A stretch of 64,000 bases of DNA from contig NZ_CP054476.1 in NCBI RefSeq assembly GCF_013341275.1, positions 3,150,988-3,214,987 of the forward strand, written 5' to 3'. The notes beneath the pieces were generated by a model. That model saw nothing but the letters and a program-made list of their open reading frames with translations, ran no database searches and was not told the DNA's origin. Shown here piece after piece: positions 8,315 through 16,624 of this stretch. The translations under genes and the position numbers were made by a program. The stretch is from Methyloligella sp. GL2. Its GTDB lineage: Bacteria > Pseudomonadota > Alphaproteobacteria > Rhizobiales > Methyloligellaceae. The stretch's first letter is position 1; each line of letters begins with the position of its first letter.

Positions 8315-9427
8315 ATGACAGCCTATATCCTTCGCCGGCTTCTTCTCATCATTCCCACCATGTTCGGCATCATGCTGATGACCTTCGTGGTGGTGCAGTT
8401 CGCGCCCGGCGGCCCGGTGGAGCGGATGATCGCGCAGCTCACCGGCACGGATGTGGCGGCGACGGCGAAGATCAGCGGCGGGGGCGGCGATTTCTCCGGC
8501 AGCGGCGGGGCGCAGACCTCGCCCGGCGATTTCTCGGTGAATTCCAAATATCGCGGCGCGCAGGGGCTCGATCCGGAATTCGTCAAAAGCCTGGAAAAGC
8601 AGTTCGGCTTCGATAAGCCGGCCTATGAGCGCTTCTTCAAGCTCTTGTGGGACTATGCGCGGTTCGATTTCGGCGAGAGCTATTACCGCGACACGCCGGT
8701 GCTCAAGCTGATCGCCGAGAAGATGCCGGTCTCGATCTCGCTCGGGCTATGGATGACGCTGATCTCCTATTGCATCTCCATTCCGCTCGGCATCCGCAAG
8801 GCGGTCTCCGATGGCTCGCGCTTCGATATCTGGAGCAGCTCGGCGATCATCCTCGGCTACGCCATTCCCGGCTTTCTGGTGGCGGTGTTCCTGATCGTGC
8901 TGTTCGCCGGCGGCTCGTTCTTCAAATGGTTTCCACTGCGGGGCCTGGTCTCGGAGAACTGGTCGGAGCTTCCCTGGTACGAGCAGATCCTCGACTATTT
9001 CTGGCATCTGGTGCTGCCGATGATCGCCATGGCGCTGTCGGCCTTCGCCACCACCACCTTCCTCACCAAGAACTCGTTCCTGGAGGAGATCCGCAAGCAA
9101 TATGTGATGACGGCGCGGGCCAAGGGGCTGACGGAGAACTCGATCCTCTACGGCCACATCTTCCGCAACGCGATGCTGATCATCATCGCCGGATTTCCGG
9201 GCGCCTTCATCGGTGCGTTCTTCGCCGGGTCCTTGCTGATCGAGACCATCTTCAGCCTGGACGGGCTCGGCCTGCTCGGCTTCGAATCGGTGGTGAACCG
9301 CGACTATCCGGTGGTGTTCGCCACGGTCTATATCTTCTCGTTGCTCGGTCTGGTGATCAATCTGGTCTCCGACCTGACCTATACCTGGGTCGATCCGCGC
9401 ATCGATTTCGAGACGCGGGAGGTCTGA
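8315..9427 (+). CDS. yejB: Peptide ABC transporter permease YejB
   Basis: Inner-membrane permease subunit of the Yej importer. The 370-residue protein begins with the family signature [19 protein letters not shown]. It then has a periplasmic insert (about residues 35-110), here lengthened by a Gly/Ser-rich stretch around residue 50-70 ([11 protein letters not shown]). Five further membrane segments follow, and the cytoplasmic EAA loop that docks the ATPase is seen at [24 protein letters not shown]. It is separated from yejE by 1 nt, so the two are translationally coupled. The closest relatives by sequence style are YejB rather than DppB/OppB because of the large periplasmic insert and the DPRIDFE ending. 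Confidence 0.95.
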   Translation: MTAYILRRLLLIIPTMFGIMLMTFVVVQFAPGGPVERMIAQLTGTDVAATAKISGGGGDFSGSGGAQTSPGDFSVNSKYRGAQGLDPEFVKSLEKQFGFDKPAYERFFKLLWDYARFDFGESYYRDTPVLKLIAEKMPVSISLGLWMTLISYCISIPLGIRKAVSDGSRFDIWSSSAIILGYAIPGFLVAVFLIVLFAGGSFFKWFPLRGLVSENWSELPWYEQILDYFWHLVLPMIAMALSAFATTTFLTKNSFLEEIRKQYVMTARAKGLTENSILYGHIFRNAMLIIIAGFPGAFIGAFFAGSLLIETIFSLDGLGLLGFESVVNRDYPVVFATVYIFSLLGLVINLVSDLTYTWVDPRIDFETREV

Positions 9428-9428
9428 G

Positions 9429-10601
9429 TTGGACGCACCCACCGATATCGCCGTCGAGGAAATCGAGACCAGCGAGGGCAAGCAGTCCTGGTACCGGCTA
9501 TCGCCGATCAACAAGCGGCGCTGGGCGATCTTCAAGTCGCATAAGCGCGGCTATTGGTCGTTGTGGATCTTCCTTTTCCTGTTCCTGATCAGCATGTTCG
9601 CCGAGTTTATCGCCAACGATAAGCCGCTTCTGGTGAAATACGAGGGCGGCTACTACATGCCGGTCTTCACGGCTTATCCGGAGACCGATTTCGGCGGCAT
9701 CTTCGAGACCGAGGCCGATTACCGCGACCCGGCGGTGCAGGATCTGATCAAGGAAGGCCATGGCTGGATGATCTGGCCGCCGATCCGCTTCTCCTACAAT
9801 ACGGAGAACAAGGATCCGCCGATGGCCTTTCCGTCCAAGCCGACTTGGGCGCTGACGGCGGAGGATTGCAAGAAGGCAGTGGAAGACGGTTTCCACCCTT
9901 GCAACGACCAGCTGGAATGGAACTGGCTCGGCACCGACGATCAGGGTCGGGACGTGGTGGCGCGCATCATCTACGGCTTCCGCATCTCGGTGCTGTTCGG
10001 GCTGGTGCTGACCTTCGCCTCCTCGGCGATCGGCGTGGCGGCCGGCGCGGTGCAGGGCTATTTCGGCGGCTGGACCGATCTCATCTTCCAGCGCTTCATC
10101 GAAATCTGGACCAGCGTGCCGCAGCTCTATCTGCTGATCATCGTGGCAGCGGTGATCGAGCCGAATTTCTGGATCCTGCTCGGCATCCTGCTCGCCTTCT
10201 CCTGGGTGGCGCTGGTGGGGCTGGTGCGGGCCGAGTTCTTACGCGCGCGCAACTTCGAATACGTCACCGCGGCGCGGGCGCTGGGTCTCTCCAACGGCAC
10301 CATCATGTGGAAGCACCTGCTGCCCAACGCCATGGTGGCGACGCTGACCTTCATGCCGTTCATCCTGAACGGCTCGATCACCACGCTGACCTCGCTGGAC
10401 TTCCTCGGCTTCGGCCTGCCGCCGGGCTCGCCGTCGCTGGGCGAGCTGCTGGCGCAAGGTAAGGACAATCTGCACGCGCCCTGGCTCGGGCTGACGGCGT
10501 TCTTCGTGATCGGCATTATGCTGAGCCTGCTGATCTTCATCGGCGAGGCGGTGCGCGATGCGTTCGACCCGCGCAAGGCCTATGGCGGAAAGGACGGCTG
10601 A
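9429..10601 (+). CDS. yejE: Peptide ABC transporter permease YejE
   Basis: Second inner-membrane permease of the Yej importer (390 residues). The N-terminal cytoplasmic stretch SPINKRRWAIFKSHKRGYWS precedes the first membrane segment. A large periplasmic domain follows (about 60-160) with the YejE-typical DFGGIFETEADYRDP and WNWLGTDDQGRDV segments. The binding-protein-dependent transport domain comes next, with the EAA loop FEYVTAARALGLSN. The start is a TTG at 9429, one nucleotide after the yejB stop; no in-frame ATG lies nearby. Unusually, the ATPase gene does not follow directly: a palindromic repeat and a metal-exporter gene intervene. Confidence 0.95.
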   Translation: MDAPTDIAVEEIETSEGKQSWYRLSPINKRRWAIFKSHKRGYWSLWIFLFLFLISMFAEFIANDKPLLVKYEGGYYMPVFTAYPETDFGGIFETEADYRDPAVQDLIKEGHGWMIWPPIRFSYNTENKDPPMAFPSKPTWALTAEDCKKAVEDGFHPCNDQLEWNWLGTDDQGRDVVARIIYGFRISVLFGLVLTFASSAIGVAAGAVQGYFGGWTDLIFQRFIEIWTSVPQLYLLIIVAAVIEPNFWILLGILLAFSWVALVGLVRAEFLRARNFEYVTAARALGLSNGTIMWKHLLPNAMVATLTFMPFILNGSITTLTSLDFLGFGLPPGSPSLGELLAQGKDNLHAPWLGLTAFFVIGIMLSLLIFIGEAVRDAFDPRKAYGGKDG

Positions 10602-10626
10602 CGATGCACGGTGTTTCTTCGCCTTT

Positions 10627-10714
10627 CGTCATCGCCGGGCTTGACCCGGCGATCCAGGGCAGCACCCTCGGAGCCAGCCGCCCTGGATGCCCGGGTCTTT
10701 GCCCGGGCATGACG
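10627..10714. repeat. 88-bp palindromic intergenic repeat (cruciform)
   Basis: Nested inverted repeats are visible. CGTCAT (10627-10632) pairs with ATGACG (10709-10714). ATCCAGGGC (10652-10660) pairs with GCCCTGGAT (10680-10688). Two side hairpins are CGCCGGG/CCCGGCG (10633-10651) and GCCCGGG/CCCGGGC (10689-10708). The wording (CGTCATCGCCGGGCTTGACC and its mate) is a dispersed repeat type I know from many alphaproteobacterial intergenic regions. It fills most of the gap between yejE and the CDF gene. Confidence 0.8.
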
Positions 10715-10733
10715 CGTTTGTTGAGGACATAGG

Positions 10734-11648
10734 ATGCACGGCTCGCATGGACATAGCCACGGGCACGGCCATAGCCACAGCCACGATCTGAACGAGCGGC
10801 GTATGGGGCTGGCGGCGCTGATCACCGGTCTGTTCATGGCGGTGGAAGCGGGCGGCGGCATCGTCTCCGGCTCTCTGGCGCTGCTCGCCGATGCCGGCCA
10901 TATGCTCACCGATTTCGCCTCGCTGAGCCTTGCCTGGTTCGGCTTCCGGCTGGCTCGCCGCCCCGCGGACTGGAAGCGCACCTACGGGTTCGACCGGTTC
11001 CAGGTGCTGATCGCCTTCGTCAACGGCATGGCGCTTTTGGTGATCTCCGCCTGGATCGTCTACGAGGCGATTCTGCGCCTGAGCGAAGGCGCCAAGGTCG
11101 AAGGCGGGCTGATGATGGGCATCGCCGCGCTGGGGCTCCTGGTCAATATCGGCGCCTTCCTGCTGCTGCACGGGGCGGACCGCAAGAACCTCAATGTGCG
11201 CGGCGCGGCGATCCATGTGATGGGCGATCTGCTCGGCTCGGTGGCGGCGCTGATCGCCGGCGCGGTGATCTATTTCTCCGGCTGGATGCCGATCGATCCG
11301 CTGCTGTCGCTGCTGGTCGCGCTGATCATCATCCGCAGCGGCTGGCTGGTGGTGCGGGAAAGCAGTCATATCCTGCTGGAAGGCGCACCGCCGGAAATCG
11401 ACACCCGCGAGATCGGCCCTGCCCTGATCGAAGCGGTGCCGGGGGTGAAGGACATCCACCATGTGCATGTCTGGGCGATCACCCAGGAGCGCACCATGGT
11501 GACGCTGCATGCCGGCATCGAGTCTGCGGACAAGGCGGATGCGGTGGTGCGCGGCATCAAGGAGCAACTGAAACAGAAATTCGGCCTCGACCATGCGACG
11601 GTGGAGATCGAATGCGACGGCTGCGCCGACACCGCGCAAGGAAGCTGA
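10734..11648 (+). CDS. Cation diffusion facilitator metal exporter (CzcD/ZitB type)
   Basis: Inner-membrane proton antiporter exporting Zn2+ or a similar divalent metal from the cytoplasm. The 304-residue protein starts with a His/Gly-rich metal-binding tail (HGSHGHSHGHGHSHSHD). It has six membrane segments, the HxxxD metal sites DAGHMLTD (segment II) and AIHVMGD (segment V), and a cytoplasmic C-terminal domain with HHVHVWAI. A second Cys-containing tail ends in ECDGCADT. It sits between yejE and yejF, with its stop 9 bp before the yejF ATG, so it appears to be part of the transporter operon. That placement is odd for a metal exporter. Confidence 0.93.
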   Translation: MHGSHGHSHGHGHSHSHDLNERRMGLAALITGLFMAVEAGGGIVSGSLALLADAGHMLTDFASLSLAWFGFRLARRPADWKRTYGFDRFQVLIAFVNGMALLVISAWIVYEAILRLSEGAKVEGGLMMGIAALGLLVNIGAFLLLHGADRKNLNVRGAAIHVMGDLLGSVAALIAGAVIYFSGWMPIDPLLSLLVALIIIRSGWLVVRESSHILLEGAPPEIDTREIGPALIEAVPGVKDIHHVHVWAITQERTMVTLHAGIESADKADAVVRGIKEQLKQKFGLDHATVEIECDGCADTAQGS

Positions 11649-11657
11649 GTCACGCTC

Positions 11658-13334
11658 ATGGCCGAAACCAAGACCACACGCCGCCGCAAAACGGCAGCCA
11701 AGCCCGCAACCGAGACGCTGCTTTCGGTGAAGGATCTTTCGGTCGATTTCGGCCGCGGCGAGACGCCGACTCATGCGGTGCGCGACGTCTCCTTCGAGAT
11801 CGGCAAGGGGGAGACGCTGGCGCTGGTCGGCGAATCCGGCTCCGGCAAGACGGTGAGCGCGCTGTCCATCCTGCAGCTTCTGCCCTATCCGTCCGCCTCG
11901 CACCCTTCCGGCGAGATCGTCTTCAAGGGCGACAACCTGATGAAGGCGAAGCAATCGGATCTACGCCGCATCCGCGGCAACGAGATCTCGATGATCTTCC
12001 AGGAGCCGATGACCTCGCTGAACCCGCTGCACACCATCGAGGCGCAGGTGGCCGAGGCGATGATCATCCATCAGGGGCTTTCGTCCAAGGCCGCGCGAGC
12101 CCGGGTGCTGGAGTTGCTGGATGCGGTCGGCATCGAGGACCCGAAGGGGCGGCTCGCCTCCTATCCGCATCAGCTTTCCGGCGGGCAGCGCCAGCGCGTG
12201 ATGATCGCCATGGCGCTGGCCAACGAGCCGGACCTTTTGATCGCTGACGAGCCGACCACGGCGCTCGACGTCACCATCCAGGCGCAGATCCTGGAGCTTC
12301 TGTTGGAGCTTCGCAAAAAGCTCAACATGGCGATGCTGCTGATCACCCATGATCTGGGCATCGTGCGCAAGATGGCCGACCGGGTCTGCGTGATGACGAA
12401 GGGCGAGATCGTGGAGCGCGGGGCGACGAAGCAGATCTTCACCGCACCGAAGCACCCTTACACCAAGCATCTGCTGAGCTCGGAGCCGAAGGGCGAGCCG
12501 CCCGCGGCGGATGCCTCCGCACCAACCATCGTAGAGGCCAAGGATCTGAAGGTCTGGTTCCCGATCAAGCGCGGCTTCCTGCGCAAGACGGTCGGCCATA
12601 TCAAGGCGGTGGATGGGGTCGACGTCAATGTGCAGGAAGGCCAAACGGTGGGCGTGGTCGGCGAATCCGGTTCCGGCAAGACCACGCTCGGCCTAGCGCT
12701 GCTGCGGCTGATCTCCAGCGACGGGCCGATCGTCTATCTCGGCGACCGCATCGATTCCTTCGACAGCAAGGAGATGCGCCCGCTTCGGCGGCAGATGCAG
12801 ATCGTGTTCCAAGACCCTTACGGCTCGCTCTCGCCGCGGCTTTCGGTGGCGCAGATCGTCGAGGAAGGGCTGCTGGTGCAGAACCGCGGCCTCTCGGCGG
12901 CAGAGCGGCAGCAACGCGTCTCGGCAGCGCTGAAAGAGGTCGGGCTCGACCCGGCGATGAAGGACCGCTACCCGCATGAATTTTCCGGCGGGCAGCGACA
13001 GCGCATCGCCATCGCCCGGGCGCTGGTGCTGGAGCCGCGCTTCCTGGTGCTGGATGAGCCGACCTCGGCGCTGGACGTCTCGGTGCAGGCGCAGATCGTC
13101 GATCTGCTGCGCGACCTGCAGAAGCGGCACAAGCTGGCCTATATGTTCATCAGCCACGATCTGAAGGTGGTGCGGGCTCTGGCCAATTCGATCATCGTGC
13201 TGCGCCACGGCAAGGTGATGGAGCAGGGCCCGGCGCGCGAGGTGTTCGAAAATCCGAAGACCGACTACACCAAGGCGCTGCTGGCCGCCGCTTTCGAGCT
13301 GGAAGCGACGGGCGGCGAAGCGGTCTCCAGCTAA
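11658..13334 (+). CDS. yejF: Dual-domain ATPase of the Yej peptide importer
   Basis: Cytoplasmic ATPase carrying both nucleotide-binding domains in one 558-residue chain. Domain 1 (about residues 20-270) has Walker A GESGSGKT (58-65), signature LSGGQ (~173) and Walker B LLIADEPT (~195). Domain 2 (about 292-545) has GESGSGKT (~335), FSGGQRQR (~442) and [13 protein letters not shown]. Each domain ends with the oligopeptide-transporter C-terminal region ([19 protein letters not shown]). The first ~18 residues form a basic Lys/Arg-rich extension ([12 protein letters not shown]). Its stop overlaps that of the convergent NlpC/P60 gene by 4 bp (13331-13334). Confidence 0.95.
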   Translation: MAETKTTRRRKTAAKPATETLLSVKDLSVDFGRGETPTHAVRDVSFEIGKGETLALVGESGSGKTVSALSILQLLPYPSASHPSGEIVFKGDNLMKAKQSDLRRIRGNEISMIFQEPMTSLNPLHTIEAQVAEAMIIHQGLSSKAARARVLELLDAVGIEDPKGRLASYPHQLSGGQRQRVMIAMALANEPDLLIADEPTTALDVTIQAQILELLLELRKKLNMAMLLITHDLGIVRKMADRVCVMTKGEIVERGATKQIFTAPKHPYTKHLLSSEPKGEPPAADASAPTIVEAKDLKVWFPIKRGFLRKTVGHIKAVDGVDVNVQEGQTVGVVGESGSGKTTLGLALLRLISSDGPIVYLGDRIDSFDSKEMRPLRRQMQIVFQDPYGSLSPRLSVAQIVEEGLLVQNRGLSAAERQQRVSAALKEVGLDPAMKDRYPHEFSGGQRQRIAIARALVLEPRFLVLDEPTSALDVSVQAQIVDLLRDLQKRHKLAYMFISHDLKVVRALANSIIVLRHGKVMEQGPAREVFENPKTDYTKALLAAAFELEATGGEAVSS

Positions 13335-14197
13335 GCGGATTTTTTCAGGCGTTTGACCGCGAGGATGGGCTCGCCGGTTTCCGCGATGCGCGCCTTCGCC
13401 TGTTCCAACGGCTCGGCGGCCACCGCCATGTGATGGGCGTTGGCATGAAGCAGTGTCTCGGGCGAGGTCATGATGCCGACATGGCCGCGCCAGAAGACGA
13501 GATCGCCGCGGGACAGCGGCGCCCCCTCCCCGACCGTTTCGCCGAGTGCCGCCATCTGCAGATCGGTATCGCGCGGGGCTTTGGTACCGGCGCTTTGCAA
13601 AGCGAGCTGCACCAGGCCCGAGCAGTCGAGGCCGAGGCTGGTCCGACCACCCCAGAAATACGGCGTCCCGAGAAAGCGCGTCGCGACGGCGACGAAATCC
13701 TCTTCGTGCTCCGCCAGCGTTTCTGCATGCCCCGCGAACAGGAAGCCGCCGCCGGAGAGCGACAGAAACTCGCCATTCTCGCCGGCATCGCCCTTGGCGG
13801 AGACTTGCGCATTCATGCTGAGCTGGGCGAGCGGCGGCGTCTTGATGTTGGGCTCGGGGTAGACATAGCTGCGGAGCGCCTTGATGCGATGGGTCGGCGG
13901 CACGACCTCGGCGCTGATTCCTTCCGTCGGCAGGTAGCCGACATAGCCATCGTAATCGAGCTGCACCCAGCCCCAGCCCTCGCGGCTATCGAACAGGGTC
14001 AGCGTCTCGCCGAACAGCGTCTCGGTCTCCAGCGGCGCGTCGGCGCGGGGGGCGCGGCGCAAGGGAAGATGCGAAGCGGTGACCTGAACGCGCGTCCCTT
14101 CGGTGTAGCGCGGCGCCTCGACGATCCCGCGCAAGGCCTCGGACGCCAGATCCTCCCGGTATGGCGTGATGCGGGGGTCTGGCGTCGTCTCGCTCAC
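13331..14197 (-). CDS. SH3-NlpC/P60 family peptidase (YkfC-like)
   Basis: Cysteine peptidase of 288 residues, probably acting on cell-wall peptides. Two bacterial SH3-type domains (about 25-90 and 95-160; VTASHLPLRRAPRADAP, then RSYVYPEPN) precede the NlpC/P60 domain. The catalytic motif is GLDCSGLVQ (Cys about 196), with a downstream His in WRGHVGIM and a further His in LLHANAH. No signal peptide is visible, so a cytoplasmic location is likely. YkfC-type enzymes with this architecture cut the gamma-D-Glu to diamino-acid bond of imported muropeptides. Its place between the yej importer and an aminopeptidase fits that use. It is separated by 2 bp from the upstream aminopeptidase gene. Confidence 0.88.
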   Translation of the reverse strand: MSETTPDPRITPYREDLASEALRGIVEAPRYTEGTRVQVTASHLPLRRAPRADAPLETETLFGETLTLFDSREGWGWVQLDYDGYVGYLPTEGISAEVVPPTHRIKALRSYVYPEPNIKTPPLAQLSMNAQVSAKGDAGENGEFLSLSGGGFLFAGHAETLAEHEEDFVAVATRFLGTPYFWGGRTSLGLDCSGLVQLALQSAGTKAPRDTDLQMAALGETVGEGAPLSRGDLVFWRGHVGIMTSPETLLHANAHHMAVAAEPLEQAKARIAETGEPILAVKRLKKSA

Positions 14198-14199
14198 GG

Positions 14200-15627
14200 T
14201 TACACCGATCCTTTGCCCGGGAAGGTCTTCTCGAAGAAGGCGAACAGCGCGCGGGCGCCTTGCGGCTCACCGCCGATCGGCTTACCCGGCTTCACGCGCG
14301 GCACCCAGCCATAGATATCGAGATGGGCGAAGCGCTTGGCTTCCGTCACGAAGCGCTTGAGGAACAAGGCGGCGGTGATGGAGCCGGCGAAGGGGCCTTG
14401 CGAGATGTGATTGACGTCGGCGATGGAGCTCTTCAGCCACTCGTCATACGGCGCCCAGAACGGCATGCGCCAGAGCGAGTCGCCGGTCGTCTCGGCGGCA
14501 TCCAGCATGCCGGCGGCGAAGTCTTCGTCGGTGCTGTAGAGCGGCGGCAGGTCGGGACCGAGCGCGGAGCGTGCCGCGCCGGTCAGCGTGGCGAAGGTGA
14601 CCAGATAGTCCGGTGCTTCCTCATCGGCCAGGCTCAGCGCGTCGGCCAGCACCAGGCGGCCTTCGGCGTCGGTATTACCGATCTCCACGGTCTTGCCGCT
14701 GCGGCTCTGCAGCACGTCGCCCGGACGGAAGGCATTGGCGGAGATGTTGTTGTCGGCGGAAGGGATCAGCACGCGCAGGCGGACGGGAAGCTTCGCCTCC
14801 ATGATCAGCAGCGCAAGGGCGAGGGCCGCGGCCGCGCCGCCCATATCCTTCTTCATCAGCACCATGGCGCTCGGCGGCTTGATATCGAGCCCGCCGGTAT
14901 CGAAGCAGATGCCCTTGCCGACGATGGTGAGCTTGGGCGCGGTGTGCTCGCCCCAGGTCATATCGATGAGGCGGGGCGCGCGGTCGCTGGCGCGGCCCAC
15001 GGCATGGATCATCGGGAAGTTGTCGGCGAGCAGCATCTCGCCTTCGGTGACGGAGATCTCGGCGCCGTAGGTGCCGGCGAGATCGCGCACCGCCTTCTCC
15101 AGCTCGGCGGGGCCGAGATCGTTGGCCGGGGTGTTGATCAGCTCGCGGCCGAAATAGAGCGACAGGCCCTGCGCCAACACGCGATCCTTGTCCGCGCCTT
15201 CCGGAAGCACCAGCCGTTTGGGCTTGCTGTCGTTCTCCGGCTTGTAGCGGCCGAACTCGTAGCTGCCGGCGAGCCATGCGAGCGCAGCAGTCTCCGGATC
15301 GTCCAGCGCGCCTTCGAAGCGATAATCGCCTGCCGGCAGCCTTGCCGGCAGGACGCCGGGCAGGAACGGAGACGTCTTGCTCCAATCGGCGCCGCCCGTG
15401 CCGAGGGCGACGGCGGCAACAGCGCCATCCTCGCCCGGCAACAGCAGCACCGCGCCTTCGCTCGGCGTCCAGCCTTGTGCGGCGGCCCATTTTCTCTGGG
15501 CGTCGCTCAGAACCGAGAGCCCATCCTCGTCGGCGATTGGATAGATAGGGATCGCGCCTTCGCCGGGCGCGATAAGCGCCTCCAGCTGGCTGCGAAGGGT
15601 GGCGAGTGTATTGGCTTTGTTTGACAT
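14200..15627 (-). CDS. M17 leucyl aminopeptidase family protein
   Basis: Cytoplasmic two-metal aminopeptidase that releases N-terminal residues from peptides. The M17 active-site signature NTDAEGRL is present. The metal/catalytic Lys region GKGICFDTGGLDIKP and MKKDMGGAAAAL are also seen. The 475-residue length is normal. The ATG at 15627 (MSNKANTLATL) is chosen; the frame stays open to a TTG at 15648, which would add seven residues. It lies 2 bp upstream of the NlpC/P60 gene, so the two are co-transcribed toward yejF. Together with the importer they could complete degradation of imported peptides to amino acids (inference). Confidence 0.92.
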   Translation of the reverse strand: MSNKANTLATLRSQLEALIAPGEGAIPIYPIADEDGLSVLSDAQRKWAAAQGWTPSEGAVLLLPGEDGAVAAVALGTGGADWSKTSPFLPGVLPARLPAGDYRFEGALDDPETAALAWLAGSYEFGRYKPENDSKPKRLVLPEGADKDRVLAQGLSLYFGRELINTPANDLGPAELEKAVRDLAGTYGAEISVTEGEMLLADNFPMIHAVGRASDRAPRLIDMTWGEHTAPKLTIVGKGICFDTGGLDIKPPSAMVLMKKDMGGAAAALALALLIMEAKLPVRLRVLIPSADNNISANAFRPGDVLQSRSGKTVEIGNTDAEGRLVLADALSLADEEAPDYLVTFATLTGAARSALGPDLPPLYSTDEDFAAGMLDAAETTGDSLWRMPFWAPYDEWLKSSIADVNHISQGPFAGSITAALFLKRFVTEAKRFAHLDIYGWVPRVKPGKPIGGEPQGARALFAFFEKTFPGKGSV

Positions 15628-15752
15628 GGAATCCGGACAGAAATTCAAGGAACTTGCACGCGCCGGGCATTAATGGCAGGGGAGCGCGGCAAAGACAATG
15701 GAACAGGCTCTGGGCGCAGGATCTGGGCACAAGATTTGGCGGAGAGGACAGC

Positions 15753-16427
15753 ATGGCGGTTGAGGCATATCGGTTGGTGATCGGCGACAAGAACTACTCC
15801 TCCTGGAGCTTGCGGCCCTGGCTCGCCATGGCGCATTTCGGCATCTCGTTCACCGAGGAGAAGGTCGTGCTGCGCCAGGGCCATGCCACCAAGCAATCGA
15901 TCCTGCGCCATTCGCCGTCCGGCAAGGTGCCCTGCCTGATCGCCGGGGAGATTCTGGTCTGGGACAGTCTGGCCATTCTGGAATTCCTGGCCGAGCGCTA
16001 CCCGCAAGAGCCGTTCTGGCCCAAGGACGAGGCGGCCCGTGCGGAGGCGCGCGCAGTCTCAGCGGAGATGCATTCCGGCTTCCAGGCGCTGCGCAACGAC
16101 ATGCCGATGGATATCGTCAGCCGCCTGCCCCAGCCTGAGATCAGCGAGGCGCTGGAGCACAATATTCGCCGCGTGACGGCGATCTGGAATGCTGCACGGC
16201 AGCGCTACCAAGCCGACGGTGCGTTCCTGTTCGGCGGGTTCTCGATCGCCGACGCCATGTATGCGCCGGTGGTGACGCGGTTCAAAACCTTCGGCGTCGA
16301 TCTTCGGCGCTATGGCGATGAGGACGGCCTCGCCGCTTCCTATTGCGAGACGGTGCTGGCGATGCCCGAAATGCAGGCTTGGGAAGAAGGCGCGGCAGCG
16401 GAAATGGCCGAGCGCGCGGCAAGCTAG
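15753..16427 (+). CDS. Glutathione S-transferase family protein
   Basis: Soluble protein of 224 residues with an N-terminal thioredoxin-like domain (YRLVIGDKNYSSWSLRPWLA; Ser in SSWS as likely glutathione-activating residue). The conserved SGKVPCL cis-Pro segment and WDSLAILEFLAE follow. The C-terminal half is the all-helical domain with the FSIADAMYAPV N-cap motif. The start at 15753 has GGAGAGG 5 nt upstream; the open frame continues upstream to 15606 but that part is not GST-like. Substrate unknown. It is divergent from the aminopeptidase gene. Confidence 0.9.
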   Translation: MAVEAYRLVIGDKNYSSWSLRPWLAMAHFGISFTEEKVVLRQGHATKQSILRHSPSGKVPCLIAGEILVWDSLAILEFLAERYPQEPFWPKDEAARAEARAVSAEMHSGFQALRNDMPMDIVSRLPQPEISEALEHNIRRVTAIWNAARQRYQADGAFLFGGFSIADAMYAPVVTRFKTFGVDLRRYGDEDGLAASYCETVLAMPEMQAWEEGAAAEMAERAAS

Positions 16428-16512
16428 AAGACCCCGCAAGGGGGCGCCGGGCACGGCGCTCCGCCGCTAAACTCTTAAGATCAATTAACTTTTCGGGAGG
16501 CTCTCGGCCGCG

Positions 16513-16538
16513 CCATACGGCGTATGGTTAATTCTTTT
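16513..16538 (+). promoter_or_regulatory. Inverted repeat and CtrA-like half-site upstream of tadD
   Basis: CCATAC-GGC-GTATGG (16513-16527) overlaps TTAACCAT on the minus strand (16524-16531) and is followed by TTAATTCTTTTTT. A spaced pair TTAA-N6-TTAAC lies at 16475-16489. It could be a weak terminator for the upstream gene, an operator, or both. The same TTAACCAT octamer occurs upstream of flp (27155-27162). Confidence 0.3.
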
Positions 16539-16624
16539 TTGACGCGTGTGCCAGAAACTGACGAGGTCAAATTCAGGTAAAGGCACCGCTTGCCTCGTCT
16601 CGCGGTGCCTTCGCGAGGTCCTTC

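Noticed and set aside
14260-15624. Open frame of 454 codons opposite the aminopeptidase gene
   Set aside because: The minus strand has a full M17 signature; this frame has no recognisable motif.
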